64,000 nucleotides of DNA from Apteryx mantelli (lineage: Eukaryota > Chordata > Aves > Apterygiformes > Apterygidae), in NCBI RefSeq assembly GCF_036417845.1, contig NC_089979.1, positions 21,098,458-21,162,457 of the forward strand, in the 5' to 3' direction. Below the pieces are notes generated by a model, which saw only the letters and a program-made list of their open reading frames with translations, searched no databases and was not told where the DNA came from. Positions 49,781 to 63,567 of the stretch are shown here, in pieces (positions within the stretch are counted from its first letter, which is position 1; each line of letters begins with the position of its first letter). The position numbers and the translations under genes are program-made.

Positions 49781-51068
49781 GGTAACATAAATAAAAAAGT
49801 GGAAATTCCTATCCTCATGCAGACTATATACTCTTATTACTCTGTACTCTCATTCTCCTGAAGAAGTTAAATTACTTACACAGGATGTACAAGTTCATTC
49901 TGAAAATATTGTAGAACTTAAAATATTTTTTTCATATCACTTTTTTCCTTGAGTGTGGCCTAAACACAGTAAACTGAGGTTTTAAAGAACCACAGGTGAA
50001 AACCTTATGCTAATCCTTAATGATGGAGTTGCCTTTAGTACCAGTGGAAATAAGATTTAACCTTTGGGTATGGGTGGGGGATCATTCAAAAGCACCTATT
50101 TGTCTTAGCACATGCTGATAATACAAGGTAGTTGTGTGACCTTAGCTGGGTGCAAATGTCTACACAAACCTCAGATTACCTAAACTGTCTTAGATACCAA
50201 TAGTAGCTCCGTGCATCCTGCACAACAATGCTCAGTGACTGAATCCCTACTTTTGCAGTTACATTCAGCCTAGCTGAACATATTTTCTATATAGGGGTAT
50301 GTATGCCTACATGCATAGCAGCAATTGCACCAGTGTTTTTGTAGCATAGCCTTCCCTGTACCTGCTTTTCGTAAGGATGTTTCCTGTGCTCTCTTTCATG
50401 ACAGGACAGTTTACCTCACCAGCCCACAACTCCAGTTTCCCCTGTTTAGTTTGCTCTAGCTTCCTAGCCAGCCTCTTCTTCCTCACTGAACACTTCCACG
50501 GATAATCTCACCTGGCTCCTTATCTCTTATTAAGCATTTCATCTCTTTCCCCCAGTCATTCTGTTTTCCTTCGGACTCCTTTCTTGTTCTCTCCCAGGGT
50601 CTTTTCAACATTTTGTGTATGCTCCCCTATATTCCTGCAACTATCTATCATCTCCTTCATTTTATGTTTTTGTTTCCTTCTAATATTTCTTCAAAATGCA
50701 CTTCTACCTGATTCTCTTCAGGAAAGACTTCTCTCTTAAATACAGTCAGCTTCAACTGAAAAAAAGGCAACAGAGATCCTCATACGTCTCCTAGAATTAG
50801 AGAAAGGGGAGCATAATTTGTACCTTAGTACTTCTCTGAAGACCTTGGTTTGAGGTTGCCTTCTCTGCGTTATGTCATCTAGACCACAGTGATGTTCTTT
50901 CTAACCTAGACTATAAGCTCCAATGTATAGGAACCATGTGTTTATCTTCTCTTCAAAGCACTATCTTCATCTATGTTTCTAAAGAGCATTGCTATTGTTA
51001 GTAGTAATAACACTGCAAAGGAAGATAGTGTTACATCACAGGAAGGTCTAAAGAAGGTCAGTGAACAA

Positions 51069-51087
51069 ATATATATATATATATATA
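51069..51087. repeat. (AT)n microsatellite
   Basis: About nine AT units in the intron. No function implied. Confidence 0.9.
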
Positions 51088-54000
51088 CAAGGCCTACTGG
51101 ATCTTGCATTTTGGTCCATCCAGTGTTATTTATGATATGATAGTTAAAATAGTAGTGGAAAAGTTTGAAACTGTATTTGCTCGAACGTGCTTAGACAGAG
51201 ATCCTAATACTGTATGAGGGAGAAAATCATGGCTGTTCATGTTGGTCACTGTATTTAAATGTAAGGCTAAGCAGGCTGTTATACGCACACACTTAGGAGG
51301 ATAAGGCACTGTGTTGTATAAATATTTTATAAAAAAATGTAGTTTCACCCAAAGGTCTAGGATCAGATGTATGCCAGAGTCACCAGGATGGAAAATCCAG
51401 AGAGCTGTTTTGCTGTTAGTTTTATATTTTAGCTATCCCTCAGAGGTACTAAACATTTTTTGAAGGAATTTGTTTTTTTCTTTTAATCTCCCTGTTTGTA
51501 CTATAGCAATTTAAAGCATGCTTTTGTTTTATCATAATTTTAATTAGGTGAGGGGATATAGTTTCAATCCCTCCCATGCTGGGTTTCCAGAGCAAATCTT
51601 ATCAGCTGCTTTGCAGCTGCTTGTCACCCACTTCCAAACATAGACTCTACAATTTGCTTGACAGATCCATCTTCTCCCCCCTGGCCAGTTGAAGGGAGAA
51701 AAGGTTCAAAGAACGTGTATGTAGAGAGTCATTTGAAATAGTGAAAATAAAAGGGACATGGATCCATGAAAGGCAGTCATGAAAAATTAAGGTCTGTGCT
51801 GACCTTGGATCAAGGCCAGTGCTAACCTGACTTTCACCTTTACTGTGATTCCCTACAAAATTCACTTATAAGGTCTGATCATTGCCAGGGTCTTCATTTT
51901 CAGTCTTTCTTTGTTCCTCCTCTCACATGGCTTATCCTTCTGCTGATTCACATGACCAGGGACAGAATGCTTCAGACGGTAATGGCAGTTTCAAATGCAA
52001 TGATAAGAGAAGGAATCATGAGTTTTGGACCTTACTAGTTGGTACTTATGGTGTGAACAACAGATGGCATCCAGTGAATGATACTGAGCCAGCTCATTTC
52101 TGTTTCAGAAGATCATTCAAAATGACAGCTGTTGCACAGCACTGAGAGGCATATGCTGTGATGTATGTAATACCATTACCTTTTTATGTGCCTCGCAAGG
52201 AATAAAAGCAAAGGCAATTGTTAAGAATTGATCATTATCAGCCATACCCAATGAGTCAAATTCTGCTATTAACAAGATCAGGTCATACCAAAATAAACAG
52301 GAGATGAGCACGCAACATTATAAGTGACAGCATCACTGAGCCAGGTATTCGTTACATATGCAGACACAGTGCATATGTACTAGGGGCACACAGGAAAAGA
52401 AGGTGTAGATGTGGGAGCCCAAGACTGAAGTGAGAAGCTAAATCCTTCTTAACACAGTTTCTTACTGTAAAGCAAATTCTTTTTCAGGTAAACAGAGAAA
52501 AGCAAATTTATCTGCATTTTATTGAGACAGTAGGGCATTGAGAGCTTTAACATATGTAGGCAAGACTTCTTTGATTCTAAATAGAGGAAAGTGTATTAAA
52601 CACTTGCATTTGAAGATATGTTTAGTCTGCTACAACTATGTTGATTTTTAATGGGAAGGACTGTATATAAAAATTCCAAATGTTCCATCTGGCTGCCAGT
52701 TTTTACTTTGGGGTTTTTTGTTTGTTTGTTTTTTCAGTTTAGCTTCTGTTCCTCAGCTGGAGGGAAGTGAGTGGCTGTTGATCAGAGAAGGGTTTCAGAA
52801 AATTCTCAGCAAGAATGAGAAGCTTTCAGACTCAGAAACAAATATTAGGAGGAGTTGAAGCTGCAAATCAGTTTTAAATGCATGTATCTTAAAAGCTATG
52901 GAAAAGGATGGTTAAGTCAGTATGCTTTCATTTAGCTCATAATCCACTTCCACTAGTAAGTTATTAGTCAATCAATATAATTCATTAATTGTGATTATAA
53001 TGAAAATAAGGAAAGAATATATGACAACACTAGAATAATAATAGCTTGATCCTTCTTATAGATACCTAATGCTTGTTCAGAGTCCTAACCTATGTCCTCA
53101 GCAGCAATAAGCACTGTGTTTATTTGAAAAAGTTGTTTTTAAGGTCTGGTTAGTAGATTTGTTATTCTCACAGAGCTTAGTAAAGCTCCATGTTTCATGA
53201 AGTCTGGCCAACCTCCAGAGTGTTTCATCTCTCTGCATTTATTCCCGATGTAAGATCTAATATAACAACAAGCAGAATGGTAAAGTCACAAGCTGAGAAT
53301 GAAGCAAGTGGTAAAAAAGTCAGAATGTCTTACTTTTTGCAAGAGTGCTTTGTTAAATATCATCACTGTAGGGAAACAATCAAGAAGGATGAACTGTGAC
53401 TGCAAGTATTTGAAGACTCTCAATTTCTACCATTGACATTCTAAAAATTTGCTAGAAATAAAGGATATCAGTATTGTGTATATATGCTTCTCTTAAAATA
53501 TTGAATATTTAATTCCAGATAGTGTTCAGACTATGTAATTACGTACTGACTATTACAAACAATTATGCAGTCTTTATCATCTATAGTTCCTCCTTTATAT
53601 ATTCAAAATGCTGAATAGTTGTGCTCCTAGGTTGTCAGCAACCAAGTTTTTTGTTCATGTCACATAATTATGTGTGTGTTGTACAGGACCTGTGCTGGAT
53701 ATAGCATAGCAAATAGTACAGTAAGATCTAATCACTGTGGGTTTTATAGTGATGAGCCAAACTTTCAAAACTTCTAGGCACCATATTCATTTGAAACCAG
53801 TTAGATTTCTAATATCTCATTTTGGAGTTTTTTTTTCTCCTGTTGTTCTCATTCTTAACTTTGGACTTTCAAGCCAGGGTCAAGTCTCTTCATGCTAGTG
53901 TTCCTAAATTATTATTCATGCTTCTTTTTTTCTCATTCTCCCCCTCCTACATCTTAACTCTGTCAGTTTTCTGCTCCATGATCTGACACTACAGTAAATC

Positions 54001-56972
54001 TATTTTTCAAAATAAAACTGTTAGGCAGTGGGATAAGTGCGGCTGAAAGTTATGATGGTGGCACTGGTAGTATGAGTTTTACAGCAGCTTTTCTATTGCT
54101 ACATTTGGTTTGCCATAACATTCAACAGCGCAGATGGCTTGACAATTTCATTTTTAGCACCATGTAAATTCCCACAGGTACACAGAATAATTTTTACTTT
54201 TCACATTTCCTCATTAAAAAAAAACACTGTTTATCATTCTGGTGCCATCTTCTTATTATCACTTAGCATGGACACCAGTAGTGAATAATAACAAGAACGT
54301 AAACATCGGTTTTTTGAAGCAGCCATCCACCAGATTGCTGTGTACTTTATGAGCATCATGAGGCACAAGGAGGCAGGTATCTCAAGCCACCCAAAATGCG
54401 CAAGTATCACTTTTTCACCTCGCACTACAAGCATGCTACTGAATTTTTACAATTGTTTTTCCTTGTATAAATAAATATTACTGCAAAAAAAGGATATGGA
54501 ACTAGTTAAAATGGTACAACAAAACAAAAAAATCAAACCCGAAGAAATTTCAAAACTGAAGAAGAGATTTGATCCAACAGTCTTGAATGTGACTGAACTT
54601 GACTGAGCAAAGGCAACTAACATATGATGTATGATCTCAGAGGCTCCTCAGGTATTCACAGGAAATAGTTCTGAATAGGTATAAATGTCCTGACAGAAAG
54701 GTTTTATTAGCATAAGTTAGGGATAACTACATTTCTCATATGTAGCAAAAACATCAGCTATGAAGATTGTTTCAAAGGAACATAAATAAATACTCCATCC
54801 TGAGCTGCCATCACAGATCATTTGCATATGGCCTATATTTTATAACACAGCTCCTCTTTACAAAATGTTAGTTTTAAATATTTTTATACTTGCGCTATTT
54901 TATATTTCTACTACTGTAGAACAGAACTTTACTAATACCACGAATCCAACTGTACACATGGAGGGAAGAAAAACCTAGCACTAACAATAATAAAAAAGTA
55001 GTAAAGATCTAAACTTGATTTCTCATTTAAATAACTATTTCAAACTTTAGGTTTACTGTCTCGAAAGGCAATGATTGAAACAAATCAAATATAGCATAGA
55101 TTGCTGAGAAGAAATAAGATTTGTGTATTTCTAAAGACATAAATAGAATATTTCTATCTAGGATGGTTCACAAGATCTATCCTGACTGCATCTTAAAAAT
55201 CATCTGGTCTGAAATCAGAGAGCATAAATTAGGGGTGAGGAGAAGGGAAAAGACCATAAAATTTTCCGACTTCCAAGAACACGGCCCTGCCCCTTCTGTT
55301 TGCTTTAATTAATCCTGGTTACTTAATTTCACAGGTAGAAAATATAAAAGTTTCACTCAGCTCACCCTGCTGTTTTCGTATTTGTAATTTACAGACCATT
55401 GAATCAACCTGTTCCTGTAAAGACTAACAGGAGTCAGCCAGCAGTAGATGAAGAGTTGAATAATGACAAAACATATATCTTGGGATCACTGAGAAGGAAA
55501 AGAAAGTAAGTGTAAGGACCAAGCTTGATCGTTTCTGTCTGAAGCTCAGGTAGTGGATCCCAGAATTATAGAGGCATGCGCAGGATTTTCCCTTTGCCTT
55601 CTGTTGCAAAGAAGAGCAAAGGAATATCTACAGAATGATCTCTCTGTTCTTGCATGACCCAGGGACCCAAAGATCAAGCAGAGGGATCAGGATTTGGAGG
55701 TAATTTGATCATGATTCCAGATCTTATCAAATTCCCAAAGTTTATGACATTAAGTTTATTTTATGGCAGCAGAAGTAAAAGCCTATGTTGTTCTGATGTC
55801 ATATATTCTATGGAATGTAATTTTCCTTAAGATTCACAGAAAAACTACAATTTCTCTATTAGTGGAACATAACGTTCATCTTCATTATACTACTATGTAA
55901 TGTTTCTGCATGTTATTAAACATTTAGCATTTAGCATTCCCAAGATGATAACATTTCCATAGTGAATGAAATATGACTTCTATCTCCCTTTTAATGATTC
56001 TGCTTGTAAAAGTGAATTTATTTTTGATATAACAACTTTAAAAACACTTTTTCTACCGTTTTGTAATGAGTTAACAAATGAGTCACTCACAACACAAATA
56101 CATAGCTGAATATTTTTACAAATATCTATTCAATTTCTCCTTTATCCCCCAAAATACTATCTACAAAATATATTTTACACGGTTTTCACTCCAGTGAAGA
56201 GATTTCATTGCTAAATGGGTATTTATTTAACACGCAGGATAATTTTCTCATTAAATCTAAATTAGATTCATTTTAAGAACTTTAATTTTAAAGAACAGCT
56301 GATGCCTGGAGTGAAACTTTGAAAAGAATGATTAGCAACAATTCAATCCACATAACGTTTTTTTCTAGAGTTTATGCTTCTTTAAAATAGTAAAAATACT
56401 ACTGAAAATATAAAACACATTTCCATAAAAAAGATATTTATTAACAATTCATTTCTCACCTGAAATTCCTAACATCACAACTTCCAGGTGAAATAATTAC
56501 AATGTGTTAGAGGTTAGATACATCCTGCACAGATGTCATTTAAATACATAAAAATATCACGTGTAACAAGGGATAAAAGCAAAGAGAACCATAAGAAAAT
56601 ATATTCATTCATTCTCGATTCCTAATCCAGCTCACCTATGATCCACCTATAAAATTTTTTGAAAATGATTTCACAGTAGATAACTGCATTGTGATGTCTC
56701 TTATTTATACTTCTAAATTTTTACAAAATAGATCAAATAGTCTAATACTCTGAAGTATAATCATAAATTAAAACTGTAGCTACCAAGATGAGAAAACATG
56801 TACTCTTCACTTACCTAACAATTTGCAACAGGATTTACAAATCATTAGTAAAAATAAATATGTTCCAAAAAAAGAAATGTGTAAATATGTATCTATATAG
56901 TGGGACATCATCACAGCTGAAAGTATTACCCAAAGTCTTCCTTTTAGTAAAAAAAACCTTAGTCTTTCTTAC

Positions 56973-57111
56973 CTTTAAAGAAAACAAAATTCCCCTCACT
57001 GTTTTCATAAACTGCATCAATGCTCGGAGGCAGTCCCCTCCAGAAGTAGGTAATCTGCATGGGGTATCCATCCATCACCCTGTTGTTTCTCACGCGCCAA
57101 AACCATTGATC
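56973..57111 (-). CDS. MMP16: MMP16 internal exon: hemopexin blade I
   Basis: A 139-nt exon with acceptor TTCCAG (AG at 57113-57112) and donor G|GTAAGA (GT at 56972-56971). It begins in phase 0 with [20 protein letters not shown] and continues through [15 protein letters not shown] to EGNFVFFKG, the last Gly codon being split. This is the first hemopexin repeat without its leading strand: the cysteine-containing CDGNF...MFVFK segment is expected at the end of the next upstream exon, which is outside the window. The RVRNNRV and PPSIDA words are characteristic of the MT1/MT3/MT5 group and the whole set of exons fixes it as MMP16. Counting back from the stop, the first residue is about 246 from the C-terminus, or about residue 362 of a 607-residue protein. 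Confidence 0.96.
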
Positions 57112-58529
57112 CTGGAAACCAAACATATGAGCCTCTTACTACACTTTGAGACATTTATATATGTTCAGTTGCTGTCTTGGAAATATGGAACAGCCTATCC
57201 TAGTGTTTTTAGAACGTGACTTTTACCTATTTGCATAACCACATTGGTGTTTGTATTCACATCACCTCCCTACGTTACAAATGTGTCAGAACTAGTTGTT
57301 CCCTAAGGTCGGAATATGTTATCCATGTGAACTGTGCGGCGTAGATAACTTTCTGTAGAACATGCACCATGCTGTACATGACGACATAACCTTGTCAACC
57401 CATTACAATACAGAATCCAACTTAAAATTTGAAGATTGACTGCAATGTTTTCAGGCTGAACCCTATACATATGCGTGAGCCCTGTGTGACAGGATTACAG
57501 ATAAGCTTGTGAGGATCAGTTAGTTCTGCAAGTCATTTTTCTGCAATGATGACTAACAGTGAGAGAAGGGCTGGTAACTATAGTTGGAACACCACAACAT
57601 CAGTCCCATAAGAACTACACCTTCCTGGCCGTTTTATTGTAGTGAAGATTTGCAGTCTTTACCAGTGATTTAAACAGAAAGGTTAATATCACAGCTGGTT
57701 ATAGGCTTCAAATCCAGTGTCCTGGTTAAGCTCAAAGTCTAACTTTCTCTTATGTTGTTGCCATTTAAAATGGCTTCTCCCTATAGGATATTTTGTGGTT
57801 TTAAGTGAGAACAATACTGAGGTGCATTGTTGAGGAATGAGGAATGTTCAAGTTGAGAAATGAGTATGTGACACATTAGGAGGGTGTAGGTAAAGATACC
57901 TTTGTGGTACGTCTTCAGGTCTTATAACTACAACGGTTCCAGCTCATCCTTGTCAATATTTAGAGATGAAGGAATGGATTAATCAATCAAGTATTTTCAC
58001 TTTTTACAAACATTTAAAAAAATTTACAGCAATAATATTATATAAAACAAAACAAAATCCCTTAAATGATAAAGAAAGTGCTATCCTGTCAGATCTCTAT
58101 CACAGGAGTTTTACATGGCAGTTCAGCCTTCTTTCTTTATAGGTCAACTTGCCAAGCAAAAGAGATCTGTGCTCTTGTGGGAACTGGCACAGCTTAGAGA
58201 ATAAATTAATATTTTGTAGGAGCAAGCTTATGATGAACTGTATTCATCATCTTTCCAAACCTGTGATAACTTTCTTTAATTGTTCATCTTTTCAATGACA
58301 CTACTATTTATAAATCTCCAAGAAAAAGTATTAGCCATACAAATACAAAACAGCTCAAAATATACACACAAATACATCTTAATCATATGTATAAATGAGT
58401 CTACAATTGAAAGAGCTGTTTGCCATCTCAGGTTTCTAAGGAGGACTTTAGTAAAAAAAAAAAAAAGGCTCAGATAGCTTACACAACCTGAAAAATACCG
58501 TATTGAAAACGTTATGACTGTCTAGAAAT

Positions 58530-58587
58530 TGTATTGTATTGTATTGTATTGTACTGTATTGTATTGTATTCTATTCTATTCTATTCT
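58530..58587. repeat. (TATTG)n to (TATTC)n pentanucleotide microsatellite
   Basis: About eight TATTG units, one carrying a C, turn into about four TATTC units. The switch gives a compound tract and opens a spurious frame of repeated Y, C, I and L residues. Confidence 0.95.
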
Positions 58588-60837
58588 AACTCCTAACATT
58601 TTTTCATGTCTGGCTATGTCATTGCTAGTGCAACACTGTTGTAACTTACAGTTGCACTATCCTTGTCTGATTAGACTATTTTCAGCTTTCATTGCTTTAT
58701 ACTGTAAGATGTATTACAACATTTAAGGAAGGGCAGCAAAGCAATTTTTAGGATTAATTGACTAAACTCCAGAATGAGAACAGGAAAAAGGAGGGGAATA
58801 CAACTTAGAAAAACAAGTATTTAGGAAGACCTAATTGAAGTATCTGTTCTGAAAGCTGGAACAGATAATGTCAACCTCTGTTTTGTGGGGTTTTTTTTTA
58901 TAACATGAAGATAAAACAAGAGAGCTTTAAGAAAATAAAAATTATGGGAAAATTTTCTCAAAACAGATATTGGGAAGTACTTTTTCATTGCAACAGTAAT
59001 AAATTCTTGAAATGGATTTTTAGGTCAGATTTTCGAGGTGTCATCAATCTCAGAATGACTTAGGTGTTGTTCTGGGATAAATAAGTCACGGTAAGTCTCA
59101 ACAGGCTAAATAGTTTTTGTCCTCCCCACATTTCTGTAAAACCCTCAAAAGCCAAACAATATCTCAGAAATCAGTTATTAAAGTTAAAAAAAAAAAAAGA
59201 GAGAGAGAAACAAGTAGCAAGGTGCAATGATTTAAAACTGCAGTCTTTCTGATATTTTTTACTATCTTTAATAAAATGGAATTTTCCAACCTTGTCTTTC
59301 TTCATTCTAAGAGCAGGATATATCATGCTATTTGGCTGATTTTGGCTACAAAAGTACATCTTAGAAAAAACAGTTTAGTTGCAGGAAAGACCATATGCAG
59401 CTCTCATAAAACACTCACCAACTCTAAAGGAAATTGACGAAGATGTAGGTACAAAGTAAGCAAAATACTTAAAGCTGCATGAGTTCTGACTACTTAGCAG
59501 AATACGAATGGACATAAGTACACAATTAATCACTTTGCTGAACAAAGGTCCTAAATGAAATGCTCAGGCTTTCAGGAGTTTCCCAATATAATCCTCATAC
59601 TCAGGAAAGTCTCGACGCCACTGCTATAGGCAAAGCTTTTAACATTAGAGGCTGGCTAATAAATTTTGACTTTCAGCTACTACACTAAAGCAGATCTTAT
59701 AAATCACATTAATGTGTTACAAGAAAAGGATTTCTCTAGCTCCAACGACAGGAACAGTCTTCTTTTGATCAGACTTAAACTACATTGTAAAATTGTCAAT
59801 CAATTCTGTTGACTTCCGTTTTTAAAAAAGTCAACCAAGATCGTCTGTTTGCGATTGAGTGAGTTTCAGCTTTAATGATCTGTGGAACTTATTTGCATTG
59901 ACTGACTTTGATAAAAAGACCAATAAAATGATAATCTATAGATCTGGTATTGAGTTGTATTTCATATTATGTATTTCACATTCAATATCAGGGTTTTGTA
60001 GGATAACAGTGAGAATATCCTAATCGACTTTTTGCTCAAATTCCTTAGCAAGCCAACAATTTTCCCTGCTATTACACAATTAAAATTATCACAATAATAC
60101 AATTATGGAAAGCTGGAAGTTTTGACTTACTCAGCACAGCCCCATGGAGTTTACACATATTTATGGATTTGGTAATGTCAATACTAGGCATACACAAGCT
60201 TTCAACAAGAGATAAGTGATAGAGAGAAAGCTGGCAAAAAGAAAAAAAAAAGCATCATTTTATTGTGCATAAATATGTATCCTTGATTGGCACATGCCTT
60301 TTCACCTGACATTGATTATAGAAGAAGGTCTCCACTCAATCCTATAGTCATTTTAGAAATGTTTCCTGCAAAAATGCTATCTATCTTTGGTATTCTTCAG
60401 AAAAGCCATGAATTTTCAAGATCTATTTTTTTTATCTGTACATTGCTACTTCTCTAATTCTACAATTCTTTTAATTCTACAAAAAAGTGAGACTACTACT
60501 TCTAAATATCAAGATATTAGTGCTTAGTGAGTTATGAATGGCATTGATTTGACCAAATATATATGTCAACGTAAAGATCTATTTAAATTAATCATCTAAC
60601 ATAGCACAATAAAAGTCTTTCACAGAAGCATTCTAAGATAAACTTGTCTCAGTTGTTCACTTCTCTACATTGATTGTAAAGGGAATCTAGAAATGCAGCT
60701 CCAGTTTAGATGTGTGCAATGTATAAACTGTACATTGCAAGTATACCTTTACTGCAGACTAAATACAAGTGAGATAAATCCCATCCAACCTTTACTTTAT
60801 GATTTTCAGTTTCAACCCATCAATTGTCATAACGTAA

Positions 60838-61170
60838 AGAACATAAAATCATAAGGATGACCACCCAGGGCCAGATGAGGGTTCATCTGGGCCTGTATCC
60901 TATCTCCTAGCAAATTAAAAGACAAGGCAATAAATATTTTTTTTTTAAAAAGTGAAGATGTAATGACACCTCTCTCATATACACTCCCAGCCACCGATTG
61001 TGATCCAGGGAACTCCTGAACCAAAGATGATAATTTGGGGTTTACTAGCTCTTGATTGACTATTAGCTCTAGGGATTTCTTCCTGAATACGTACAAACTG
61101 TTAACATCCACAAGTATCTGCAGAAATGTGTATGACAATTTAACAATGTGCTGTGTGAAAGCAATCTGCA
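60838..61170 (-). repeat. Ancient CR1 LINE, 3' end
   Basis: The left edge has the old-type CR1 tail in antisense ('acataaaatcataagg', related to CATAAGAA units). It is followed by 'gggccagatgagggttcatctgggcc', which corresponds to the ACTGGGTCAGACC...CATCTAGCCC end block. At the right, 'taacatccacaagtatctgcag' and 'aatttaacaatgtgctgtgtgaaa' correspond to the end of ORF2 (FTQHIVKL in minus sense). It is a different and older lineage from the octamer-ended copies. A 114-codon frame through it (60827-61171) is partly a relic of ORF2 but is not a gene. Confidence 0.8.
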
Positions 61171-63486
61171 AAAGTCACAGCTGCTCACCGGTGTTCAGCA
61201 TTTATTCACCTTCTTTCTCTTTATGTCTCATCAACAACAGCAGCACTTTGACTTTAAGCTCTAATCCAAGATTTTTGTCTTTCCATGTTCGTTAAACCAC
61301 CTTGTAGACTAAATCCATTCTACAATCCTTCTGCTTGTTTTCAGGAAATCACTCTGTACTTTAACAAGCTATGCCAAGCATTCGTACCAAGCTATATCCT
61401 CTAGTGTGCTTTGGCATAAATTCCTTGACTTCAGAGAATTCAGTGGAGCACTACCAGTTTACGTTATCTGAGAATCTAGCCTATAGGCCTTCCTCAATTT
61501 CTTTAATATTATTCCCTATTCTATTATTCATCAGTAAAATGTATAAATGCAACTTTATAGTGTTCTAAGTACTGACTAATGAAATACTAGAAAATATTGG
61601 ACTTGCATTCCATTTTCATTTTGTGAAAACAGAAATGTATATTTAGAAGAAACATAACTGTGTGTTCTTGTAACCTACATAATTTTTATATTTGAAGGAA
61701 AAAAAGAAAACTTTCTATGCTTTTTTCCTTGATAAATGAAGAAATTTGAAGCTTAAGGTTAAAATTTGAACAAAACTTTTCAGAAAGATAAACTTCAGGA
61801 AGAATGACCAATTAACAAGTTAAACTTGAAAATTCCAAAATTAAAATAGTAGAACTTTCTCTTAAATCATATGGATTACATTATGAAAGCACCTCACTAC
61901 CATGCTAAAGGCTGTGCTTTTTATTAAAAGGCATTTACCTGCACATCACCTATAGTGAAGATATCTAATAATCTTACTGACAATGGTTGTCTCACAACAG
62001 AAAACTCACTGCTGCAGTAAATCACATACTTAATACACCACAATAAAATGTGAGAACCTGAATCCAATTTTATCTCTTCAGGCATGTTCTCCTTTAATCA
62101 TCAAGGGCAGTCATTCACTGAAATGTACCAAGACTATGATACTTAAAGCATCTAATTTTCTGTTCTGGTTGCTGCATTTGCATCAGCATTTGGATGTGAA
62201 ATAAAGACACAGGACACAGGCAGCACTCTAACCTAATGTTTGTAGACTGGGTTTCTCTTTTATTTTTTAAGAATGAAAACAAAGAAAGTACAATTACACA
62301 TAGCCGTGTGTCCTTGATGTACAGTAATAGTATTTAATTTATTGTGACAATTTCTTCTCTAGCCACACTTCAAAGATAGTTATACTTAACCTACAGTTGT
62401 CAACATTAAACAGAAAGGATTTGCCAAAATATATAACTACTTTAGGTTTCTAACCCTCTGATATATTTATTTTTCATTTCAATCAGAATCTCAGAAAACA
62501 CTCAAATGCAGAACAAGCTCCAAACGGGTACCTGCCAGCACTGTCCAGAAACTGTAATGAACTTCTGGATCTGGCTATTAATTCTCTTGCATTTTTTGCC
62601 ACATTTACATTAAATGAATCTTGCCTTTCAAATTCACTATTATGTGCAGGAAATTATTTTTCATATTGTGTTCCTGAATTATATTGGTGGTGTAAAAACG
62701 TTGAAAATGTCTCTGTGTCTCTGTTGTGTATTCCGAGAAGTTTATACATGCAGCAAATTCCTTATTTTCCTGGGCTATTTTCATGCCACAGTAAACATGA
62801 ACAATAGGATTTTGCTCATCAGTGAAGACCCTTCAGGTTTCTACAGAAAGAAAATTTTTGAAATGGATAACTTCAGCTTTTTTATGTTCTTATCTGAATA
62901 GACAGAAGCAGGCACATTCTTTGCCAATGGATGCTTATCTCTAAAAATACAATAGATATAGGCAGACTGACAATATTCAGCAAATTTCTGGAAAAGTCTG
63001 GAAGCCGAATTAGAAGTTTGGATCATTTATAAGATTGGGCAAGGAAGGTGTTGGGGGAGGTTGATAGAATAATGTGTTTATGTATATTTAGTTACCCTGC
63101 ATGACCTTCCTATTAAGATACCAGACTATTTTTAGACTGCCAGAGTTCAAACTCTGGAACTCAAGCTGAGAACTTCTGATGTGTGGCTAAAAAGCACCAT
63201 AAAGACCTTTATGAAATATCAGATGGGATAGGCTCTGCTTACAGAAAAAATCTGCATCAGTACATATGACTATTCTCATTGTACTTTGCTTAATTTACTG
63301 AATTTATCTTAGGCAAAGCTATATTTACCAGCAATTTTATCATCTGCATCTAGATAAACAGGTACAAGTAATGAATTGTGTTTTTGACACATTTTAGGTA
63401 TTAGGGAAAATAGAAAGAGACATAGTCCAAAAGAAAATGTATATTCTCTAAGAAAGCTGCCTTCACTGAAAAAAACTAGCTTCCCT

Positions 63487-63567
63487 AAATAAATAAATAA
63501 ACAAATAAAATAAATAATAATAATAAAATAAATAATAATAATAAAATAATAAATAAATAAATAAATA
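63487..63567. repeat. (TAAA)n/(TAA)n compound microsatellite
   Basis: About 80 bp of TAAA and TAA units. It is flanked on both sides by the words TAGCTTCCCTA and CACTGAAA, in opposite order, so it seems to have grown within a small duplication. Confidence 0.9.

Larger units (their letters stand above)
49400..56972 (-). other. MMP16 intron between hemopexin exons I and II
   Basis: 7573 bp between donor G|GTAAGA (56972-56971) and acceptor GTACAG (49401-49400). A MIR/L2-like relic lies just inside its 3' end (49580-49780), a second weak MIR-like patch at about 50125-50200, and a short TA run at 51069-51087. The stretch around 54235-54440 is unusual for this AT-rich intron and is noted under findings. 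No exon was recognised. Confidence 0.85.

Noticed and set aside
37914-57111. Assignment of the exons to MMP24 or MMP14 instead of MMP16
   Set aside because: MMP24 and MMP14 differ in the stem and tail; the HILYCKRSMQEWV ending and the VDIVIKLDNTAS stem fit MMP16 as I know it.
56788-57219. Open frame of 143 codons on the plus strand
   Set aside because: It runs antisense across the MMP16 blade I exon and into AT-rich intron, and has no family resemblance.
58529-58726. Plus-strand frame with repeated Tyr-Cys residues
   Set aside because: It is translation of the TATTG pentanucleotide repeat.
60827-61171. Minus-strand frame of 114 codons as a possible MMP16 exon
   Set aside because: It overlaps an old CR1 3' end and does not encode the expected hinge or catalytic residues.
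63487-63567. Regularly spaced repeats as a CRISPR array
   Set aside because: This and the other tandem arrays are simple microsatellites without spacers, in vertebrate DNA.
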